In this document: positions 61,901 to 64,000 of the stretch, piece by piece
How the letters are laid out: each line of letters opens with the position of its first letter
Numbering within the stretch: position 1 is the stretch's first letter
DNA from: Candidatus Epilinea brevis
GTDB lineage: Bacteria; Chloroflexota; Anaerolineae; Epilineales; Epilineaceae
NCBI GenBank assembly: GCA_016710785.1
Contig: JADJUE010000005.1
Span: 62,001-126,000 of the forward strand
Reading direction: 5' to 3'
Length of the DNA stretch: 64,000 nucleotides
Position numbers and translations under genes: made by a program
The notes under the pieces: generated by a model
Database searches by the model: none
What the model was told of the DNA's origin: nothing
What the model saw: the letters and a program-made list of their open reading frames with translations, nothing else

Positions 61901-64000
61901 CGAACATGCGCCCGTCTCGAGTGGACGTGTCCTTGGTGCAGTCCACGATCTGGATGGGCAGGAAGGGCTCGCCGCCAGCGGTGTAAAGGCGGAACCCATC
62001 ATTGATAAGGTCGGTGGCCGTGCCCGGCCACTCAATCGTCCCCAGGGCGGGGACGACCACAGTCGCATCACCGGTGGGAGCGGGCCGATCGATGGTGACC
62101 GTGATGTTGCCACCGAAGGCACCGGTGTAGGCAATGTTCACGTTGTCGAGGTAGATGAACTCTCCGCCTTCGAGCGCATTCGTGATCACGAATCGCACAG
62201 ATGTGCTCGCGGCGATGTAGCTGGCGATGTTGATTGACCGCGTCCCCGTTCCGTCATCGCCGTCGACGGTGTCGACCGTAACCCAGGTGTTGGGGTTCTG
62301 GTCGTTCATCTGGACCGAGACGACATCCGCGTTGTTGCTGGCGGCATCTTCGAAGGCGTACGACAGCGTGGCGCCGGTGGCACCGGTCAGGTTGGCCGTC
62401 CGGTTGATGAACGCATCCGCGTCCTCGCCAATCCGCAGCCGGTTGCCAGTGACCCGGACATCGCCGCCTACGGGGCCGGAACCGCCGTCGAATCCATCCA
62501 CCCAGTCGGTCGACCAGTTCTTGCTGCCGTTGTTGTTGCCGTAGGACACGGCGCTGAACTCGTCACGGACATTTTCGTTCGTGGTTGCAGGCGGCGCGGG
62601 ATTGTAGATCCACACCTCGGTGCAACCGCTATTGCCGTTCCCAGTATCAGGTGTCGTGCCAACGGGGCTATAATAGCTATTGGTCCATTGGGCGCGCGGG
62701 AGCAGAGCATCCCAACGAAACTCGAAGGTATCGCCGACATCGGCCGCCATGGAATGCACCTGCACCGGGCTTCCAGCAACAACTGTGAGCGTTCCGCCCT
62801 CCAGAATGCCGTCGATGCTCTTTCGGCCGCCCTGGGTCATGACGAAGTCGTTCAGGTCGTTGGTATCCACCAAGTCGCCGTCGCCGTTCGCATCCACATC
62901 GATGGTCGCACCGCCCACCTGGGCCATGACAAACCAGCGCACATCCTCGAAGGCGCTTGTGTTGGTAGCCGGCGTATCCTCGCCCACCGGGGCCACGAAC
63001 AAGGTGCCGTAAGCGGATGTGTCCAGCACCTCAGAGGCCCCGGCCATCACCGATCCGGGTGTGATCGGGAACACCGCGCGTGTCATGGCCACCGGCGAGG
63101 TCACGCCGACCTTGTCGCGGCCGTCGAAGTAGATCAGCGAAGAACTGCGGGCGAAGCCCCAGGTGACCTCGACGTCGTCGATGGTGTAGCGCTTAGTAGC
63201 TTCGAGTAGATCTACGCTCTCGAAGCGAATGCGCGTGTTGGCACCACTGATCCCAGATAGATCCAAAACCTGAGCGGTCTGCGTTGTCGCACCGTTGAAG
63301 GTTGCGAGCGTGGTGTATGTGGTCCCGTCGGTCGAGTATTGCACGCGAATCTCGTCAGTGTTGTCCGTTAGGAGATTCGCGCCGCCAATCGTAAACCGGA
63401 GCGTTGCATTGTATTCGCCAGAGAGGTCAACACCGCGCGTCAGAGAATCGTTAGCCTCTGTCTCCGAAAAGCGCAACTGGTTGCTGGTGATCAGGATGTC
63501 GCCCGTGGCGGGGTCCTCTGTGCCGTCACCGATCTCGGTCCAACTGTTCAGCCAGTTGCTCGTACCGTTGTTGTTGTTGTAGGCCACAGCGCTGAACTGG
63601 TCGTAGACCTGATACTTGGCACCAATCTTCACATCATTGTCCAGCACAATGACCTGGCCAGCCGTCAGCTGGTCATGCGCCGCAAGCGTGCAAGGATTGA
63701 TGGCGTTGTTGATGCTCGGTGGGCAGCCATTCGTCAAAACGCCATCGCCCCAGATCTGGGTGCCGTCCGGGTTGCCACCCGAGCTGTAGATGTTGGCGCC
63801 CGGGTTGGCCAAGTCGGTGTCGTAGCCGCCGTCCTCCCATTGGTCGTAGTACACCAGCGTTCCGGTCTCCGCAATAGAGATCGAAGTGATGCTACGGAGC
63901 GGGCTCGAGGCATCGGCTTGCCCTCCCCCCTGCTCGTCATCCGCGTCGAACAGCGTCAACAGGTCGTCGTCCGGCAGAGCCACGTAGAACAGCTGCACCG
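46971..64000 (-). CDS. Giant surface protein: about 29 SdrD_B modules and C-terminal gingipain-type protease (5' partial)
   Basis: At least 5676 residues; the start lies beyond the window. The N-terminal 1000 residues contain a scaffold domain (VALPDDDLLTLFDADDEQG, LIYFDGRDKVGVTS) interrupted by three related modules of about 150 residues (near 63150-63560, 62110-62590 and 61050-61595). About 29 SdrD_B/Cna_B-like modules follow (49.8-60.9 kb), each opening like GSIGDFVWFDRDADGVQDAGE with calcium-type Asp loops, most in super-repeats of six. After a Fn3-like segment (VTLSSFRAERTGDTVRFTWTT), the last 600 residues are a C25 protease with catalytic His in FVGHSSATAW and Cys in QWGCWNTY. It probably forms a long rigid stalk displaying a protease. 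An antisense frame of over 3000 codons across it is a shadow. Confidence 0.92.
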   Translation of the reverse strand, partial: VQLFYVALPDDDLLTLFDADDEQGGGQADASSPLRSITSISIAETGTLVYYDQWEDGGYDTDLANPGANIYSSGGNPDGTQIWGDGVLTNGCPPSINNAINPCTLAAHDQLTAGQVIVLDNDVKIGAKYQVYDQFSAVAYNNNNGTSNWLNSWTEIGDGTEDPATGDILITSNQLRFSETEANDSLTRGVDLSGEYNATLRFTIGGANLLTDNTDEIRVQYSTDGTTYTTLATFNGATTQTAQVLDLSGISGANTRIRFESVDLLEATKRYTIDDVEVTWGFARSSSLIYFDGRDKVGVTSPVAMTRAVFPITPGSVMAGASEVLDTSAYGTLFVAPVGEDTPATNTSAFEDVRWFVMAQVGGATIDVDANGDGDLVDTNDLNDFVMTQGGRKSIDGILEGGTLTVVAGSPVQVHSMAADVGDTFEFRWDALLPRAQWTNSYYSPVGTTPDTGNGNSGCTEVWIYNPAPPATTNENVRDEFSAVSYGNNNGSKNWSTDWVDGFDGGSGPVGGDVRVTGNRLRIGEDADAFINRTANLTGATGATLSYAFEDAASNNADVVSVQMNDQNPNTWVTVDTVDGDDGTGTRSINIASYIAASTSVRFVITNALEGGEFIYLDNVNIAYTGAFGGNITVTIDRPAPTGDATVVVPALGTIEWPGTATDLINDGFRLYTAGGEPFLPIQIVDCTKDTSTRDGRMFDWGAPLVPSNQLTDEVLVGFAPGCSNESFSGICHDPDDNTNGTTPDILSEASRSVVWVTPLANTDIYVDTNGSGITCPGGAGAEQTQVATALESYRFDDDPSARRYVHDLFATTRAYNHDDTVDGWNGTGGRGSTAITWTSDWTETGEATDATAGAIQVTNPAAALRLQELAATDETGRTVQRTHNTSGNSFARLSFNLESAPALDATDRIAVDVSGDGGTNWTTLQTYVGPYTPPAWPPTTQVFNISSYIATNTSVRFRFVDPMETGDYWQIDNVHIDYVNGGDYDMTASRIKTCNGSLIAVAYGQNPSLSGPNDQEAQDFGTLVLPFNDIPQLLGAVGDYVWVDEDGDGDQDAGESGIPNAKVTLTGTSTDGTVYNLTTYTDANGGYLFTDLKPSNISGYTVTVDSTTLPAGLAANPTYDENGIGTPHTTVVNLPSGQQHTTADFGYNWSSPAETNTPGAGSTGAIGDRVWIDTDGDGNQDINEVGVYNLTVQLVTAGADGLFGTGDDVVAATTTTNHNGNYIFDGLAAGAYQVRIPTPPAGYVQTGDPDQTLDHKTTSPIVLGPGDVFLDADFGYQPNAGTFGSIGDLVWLDADRGNDKDASEPGIPGVTVSLIKDLDGDGVWDIGEPIIATDITDESGIYGFTGLPITDGTGTDDYIVWVNDVNHALDELSPTYDVRDGGSQGNPVTGVRTGLEISAVTNLTSTAVTDADFAYAPAGHDLNEGLIGDTIFLDSDADGLFDPGEGVEGVTVQLFDTSTGLLVATTVTNENGQYFFGGLAADTYTVQVIATTLPAAGVGLTNTVDPDAGTANQSNVTIAAGGINLVQDFGYRDTSGSNSIGGTLWEDTDTDGTLDAGETTRFAGVTVVLYEDSNNNGILDGGDNVVGSILTDSNGDYSFENLPDSSYFVDITDDANVVNGYWHSLGDQSQAVDNTSKTDVFLVSVAGGQNITTIDHGYYREPAAIGNFVWHDIDADGIQDAGEPGIAGVVVTLTITWPNSGGTTTLKTTTDATGAYSFGNLLLDEDQDGVGAGEPTFSVSVASAPSGYTATLANQGGDDAVDSDLAAGVTATPVEGTTDNTYDFGYVKTGSIGNTVWFDENGDGVQDAGEAGIPNVTVELWNSGHTVLLGTRITDADGQYLFTNVTAGTYQVDVLNSSLPTGLVQTQIPAGGGDFVNHADPFTSVTVTSGGENLTADFGYNWAPSTDTDGNTGTGAIGDHVWIDTDGDGRQDPGESGISGLTVQLITAGPDGLFGTVDDVVAATTATNAAGNYIFDGLAAGAYSVRIPTPPVGYTQTGDPDHFGTTGTNDNQTTTPIVLGPGDVFLNADFGYQPNAGTFGSIGDFVWFDRDADGVQDAGELGIPGVTVSLIKDLDGDGIWDVGEPIIATDITDGGGLYLFGGLPVTDGAGTDDYLVWVNDTDNVLGAYDPTFDRDGLAAPATGVISGANIAAVSNLAPAGVTDADFGYTAEGHVAGRGLIGDTIFLDGDGDGVLDVGEGVEGVVVQLYDSTGTNLLASTTTDENGNYFFANLDVSVGGVGYRVVVAASNFSSGAVLQGLANTVDPDAGTANQSDLTLTTGSPTNLAQDFGYRPAANRGTIGNLVWTDTDADGVKDAGETGISGVTVDLYRDLNGNGRLDVGEPRVGSTTTAADGSYLFSSLPTDDNALGTAGADYIVDVSDRDAVLAGQWHSLGTAGSNDNSQADPYAASVSVGTPNNLTADFGYYRQPAAIGNFVWHDLDGDGIQDAGEPGIVGVPVTLTITWPSGGGTTTLKTTTDATGAYSFGNLLLDEDQDGVGAGEPTFSVSVATAPSGYTATLANQGGNDALDSDLATGVTATPIEGSTDNTYDFGYVKPGSIGNTVWFDENGDGIQDAGEAGIPNVTVELWNSGHTVLLGTRITDAEGQYLFTDIVPGSYQVDVLNSSLPTGLVQTQIPAGGGDLVNHADPFTTVTVTAGGENLTADFGYNWAPSTDTDGNTGTGAIGDHVWIDIDGDGRQDLGESGISGLTVQLITAGPDGIFGTVDDVVAATTVTNAAGNYIFDGLAQGAYSVRIPTPPVGYTQTGDPDHFGTTGTNDNQTTTPIVLGPGDVFLNADFGYQPNAGTFGSIGDFVWFDRDADGVQDAGELGIPGVTVSLIKDLDGDGIWDVGEPIIATDITDGGGLYLFGGLPVTDGAGTDDYLVWVNDTDNVLGGYDPTFDRDGLAAPATGVVSGANIAAVSNLAPAGVTDADFGYTAEGHVAGRGLIGDTIFLDRDADNTPDAGEGIEGVVVQLYDSTGVNLLASTTTDENGNYFFANLDVSAGGIAYRVVVAASNFNSGSVLQGLTNTFDPDAGTANQSDLTLTTGSPTNLAQDFGYRPTANPGSIGNLVWTDTDADGLKDAGETGISGVTVDLYRDLNGNGRLDIGEPRVGSTTTAADGSYLFSNLSTVDNALGTSGADYIVDVSDRDAVLAGQWHSLGTAGSNDNSQADPYAASVSVGTPNNLTADFGYYRQPAAIGNFVWYDQDGDGIQDGGEPGIAGVVVTLTINWPGGGGTATLKTTTDATGAYSFGNLLLDEDMDGVGAGEPTFTVSVATAPSGYAATLANQGGNDALDSDLAAGVAATPVEGSTDNTYDFGYVKPGSIGNTVWFDENGDGIQDAGEAGIPNVSVELWNSDHSLFLGSRITDADGQYLFNDVPPGTYQVDVQNTTLPTGLVQTQIPAGGGDLVNHADPFTTVTVTAGGENLTADFGYNWAPSTDTDGNTGTGAIGDHVWIDTDGDGRQDPGESGISGLTVQLITAGLDGIFGTVDDVVAATTVTNAAGNYIFDGLAQGAYSVRIPTPPVGYTQTGDPDHFGTTGTNDNQTTTPIVLGPGDVFLNADFGYQPNAGTFGSIGDFVWFDRDADGVQDAGELGIPGVTVSLIKDLDGDGIWDVGEPIIATDITDGGGLYLFGGLPVTDGAGTDDYLVWVNDTDNVLGGYDPTFDRDGLAAPATGVVSGANIAAVSNLAPAGVTDADFGYTAEGHVAGRGLIGDTIFLDRDADNTPDAGEGIEGVVVQLYDSTGVNLLASTTTDENGNYFFANLDVSAGGIAYRVVVAASNFNSGSVLQGLTNTFDPDAGTANQSDLTLTTGSPTNLAQDFGYRPTANPGSIGNLVWTDTDADGVKDAGETGISGVTVDLYRDLNGNGRLDIGEPRVGSTTTAADGSYLFSNLSTVDNALGTAGADYIVDVSDRDAVLAGQWHSLGTAGSNDNSQADPYAASVSAGTPNNLTADFGYYLQPGGVGNFAWSDTDADGRQDAGEPGIPGVVVTLVITYPGGATTTLKTTTDLTGRYSFGNLLQDEDYNGDGLGAEPTFALSFSPPAGFAPTVANAGAVPDTVDSDWNGSTAVTAQPVRGGTDTALTNTTDAYASYDAGFVPAGSIGDFVWVDTDRDGRQDSGEPGIPNVKLNLYLDDGDGIYEPGAGDTLVSTTITDGDGAYLFDGLGAGSFWVGVDTATVPSGYVAQYDEDDGTTAPDNYTLVSLPAGFDHLTADFGYGPADTGNSSILGDRVWYDADGDGEQDDGEVGIGGVTVRVTPPAGVDIGAGPGNPVNVVTAADGSWLVTGLPAGDYTVAVLSGTLPAGLNTTPTNGAISRILTVPANTAVLYADFGFNGGTLGSIANTLWLDIDRDGVGPTINGENHGAAGTPDNNEPPIAGVSVSLIQDVNNDGIWDPDGVDNIAGNGDDERIIATDVTDAVGQYKFVGVPIVDGTGTDDYLVLVGDRSNLLADMTGTYDPDGAGGGGGANQANSVLGLSRVQNLSGTPVIDQDFGFAPPGGSIGNLVWHDLNNDGRYGVQVIDGKLDINGDGVISTADDGVYAHANVIDGLLDINRNGTIEAGDGYLLDGRPVINGQIDFDGNGTVNASDDGRLSEPKIQGVVMELYHDADGSGTVNAGDLLLRTTSTDADGNYLFTGLPTNSVNYLVRPAASNTAPGGVLENMTKTTGTAGLDNNSQASPYAVTLTSGAPTNLTADYGYRAPTAFTLSGTTFLDKNNNGGVVPTIESGTDATLSYIPVYLYKDMDGDGLLEPGDPLVATTISGADGFYRFTDLPNGNYIVSTTAMQAFPNGFFQTTQQGSNAVEPATILNANVIDQDFGFYDNGGSQTTPVTLSSFRAERTGDTVRFTWTTATETGNIGFNLYVQTDAGLRRVNAKMIPSEQVDSLSRTAYAFEAKGVQGDRFIIEDVDLRGKVRKHGTFEVNVAYGSTEEEAPIDWAAIHAEDERLTEARDAEAATDTAARIGEIVAAGGGDEVDADVDADADADGILQAGLAPAVARFTVKTDGMVRVTYEQLFAAGIDLKAVVSNQLALVNRGRPVPVQVTSAARTFGAGSTIEFYGEATRGQYTRSNVYDLVVNSALRQSIGVFKTAKKLSGAPAASYVETLTVDNNRAYGSASPSDDPWYDVRMLVFGAPGSWSVPVAVDNVAPGTGTLTIKTWGGTDWDGDDDHHLQAAFNGAAIVDGRFDGLTVYEPQVTLPSGLLREGANSLGLTLPGDNGFDFDLVNFDRLELKYPRAFVARGGKLSFTAAAPVFTVSKLSSANVVVYRFSDGALPVRYDKVAATRQPDGSYTAMFEGQSRAARYEVLSVAPAGAAAITAVRRAADITAAATDYVVIAHPNFIAGIQPLVDFHRGRGLRVKVVDVRDVYDRYSFGIFDPLAIKAYIKDAKTNGVRFALLVGGDTYDYLNYANPGAMSFIPTLYARTDPIVHFAPVDPQFADVDNDGTPDVAIGRFPVRTTAELSSMVAKTLAYAGKSYAKTAVFAADAVDPLVDFTADSEAMIGLLPGGWDVQRAHIDQVGVAEARTRLLDKLNQGVALTSFVGHSSATAWTFAGLLRSSDAAALTNAGKPTVVAQWGCWNTYFVSPSTNTLGPAFLLSGDRGAAAVLGASTLTEARSEELLGGLVMPRLTAPGATIGEAVQAAKRELATTNPALADVLLGWTILGDPALQVER
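52100..60520 (-). repeat. Super-repeat of SdrD_B modules, 2301-bp period
   Basis: The marker GTGCCGGCGTTCGGCTGGTA occurs at 53281, 55582 and 57883 (both steps exactly 2301 bases, 767 codons), with a variant at 60151 (2268 bases, 756 codons). A second marker, CCGCGGCCGGCCACATGGCC, occurs at 52861, 55162 and 57463 with the same step. Each period holds six modules with openings TGAIGDHVW, GTFGSIGD, LIGDTIFLD, SIGNLVWTD, AAIGNFVW and GSIGNTVWFD. Copies are near-identical over long stretches. Confidence 0.9.

Noticed and set aside
46971..63998. Regular repeats that might be a CRISPR array
   Set aside because: The repeats are in-frame protein modules hundreds of bases long with no short direct repeats and spacers; no cas genes are present.

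Overview
The window is about 64 kb of GC-rich bacterial DNA, densely coded on both strands. It contains many very large secreted proteins with Pro/Thr-rich linkers. The best guess is a member of the Chloroflexota (Anaerolineae/Caldilineae-like), probably from a metagenome-assembled genome. That is inferred from the bfn-dnaB-dnaD-helicase loader operon, an hrcA-dnaJ-prmA block, giant SdrD-type adhesins and secreted proteins carrying a W/Y-L-P-L-type tag; no rRNA or tRNA gene is present to confirm it. Two genes show single-base frameshifts, which may be assembly errors or real lesions.

Layout: (1) 0.1-4.1 kb, minus strand: a translationally coupled replication operon, bfn > dnaB > dnaD-like > a helicase loader with two fused AAA+ modules. 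(2) 4.4-10.2 kb, plus strand: a lipoprotein of unknown role, then an iron(III)-type ABC importer (binding lipoprotein, two-domain permease, ATPase), ending at a strong hairpin terminator. (3) 10.5-15.6 kb, minus: a 1713-residue secreted protein (LamG, gingipain-like fold that seems to lack its Cys, beta-propeller, three Fn3). (4) 15.8-23 kb: RluA pseudouridine synthase, then hrcA, dnaJ, prmA, an AAA/DUF4143 ATPase preceded by 23-bp repeats, and an MFS exporter. (5) 23-30.5 kb: a repeat-containing spacer with a decayed gene, then two coupled secreted genes, a beta-propeller phytase-like protein and a glucan-water-dikinase-like protein; beyond them, two convergent genes fused at their truncated 3' ends. 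(6) 30.7-35.2 kb: three membrane/exported protein genes in a row, a pair of large palindromes, then an ATP-grasp gene coupled to a secreted choice-of-anchor-type protein. (7) 35.4-41.7 kb, plus: an NHL/von Willebrand A surface protein (two compensating indels), a coupled DUF5655 gene, and a membrane-anchored patatin-like phospholipase. (8) 41.9-46.8 kb, minus: a lasso-peptide gene cluster consisting of a cyclase (frameshifted), precursor, HPr-kinase-like kinase, RRE/PqqD protein and nucleotidyltransferase, with no visible B2 leader peptidase or exporter. (9) 47-64 kb, minus: one giant surface protein (at least 5676 residues, 5' end outside the window). It has about 29 SdrD_B-like modules arranged in 2301-bp super-repeats and a C-terminal, apparently intact gingipain-type (C25) protease.

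The main themes are a large investment in cell-surface and secreted proteins, several sharing a short hydrophobic tag after a Pro/Thr linker that may be an undescribed sorting signal, and repeated tandem duplication at every scale, from 15-18 bp in-frame minisatellites to a doubled AAA+ protein and the 2.3-kb super-repeats.
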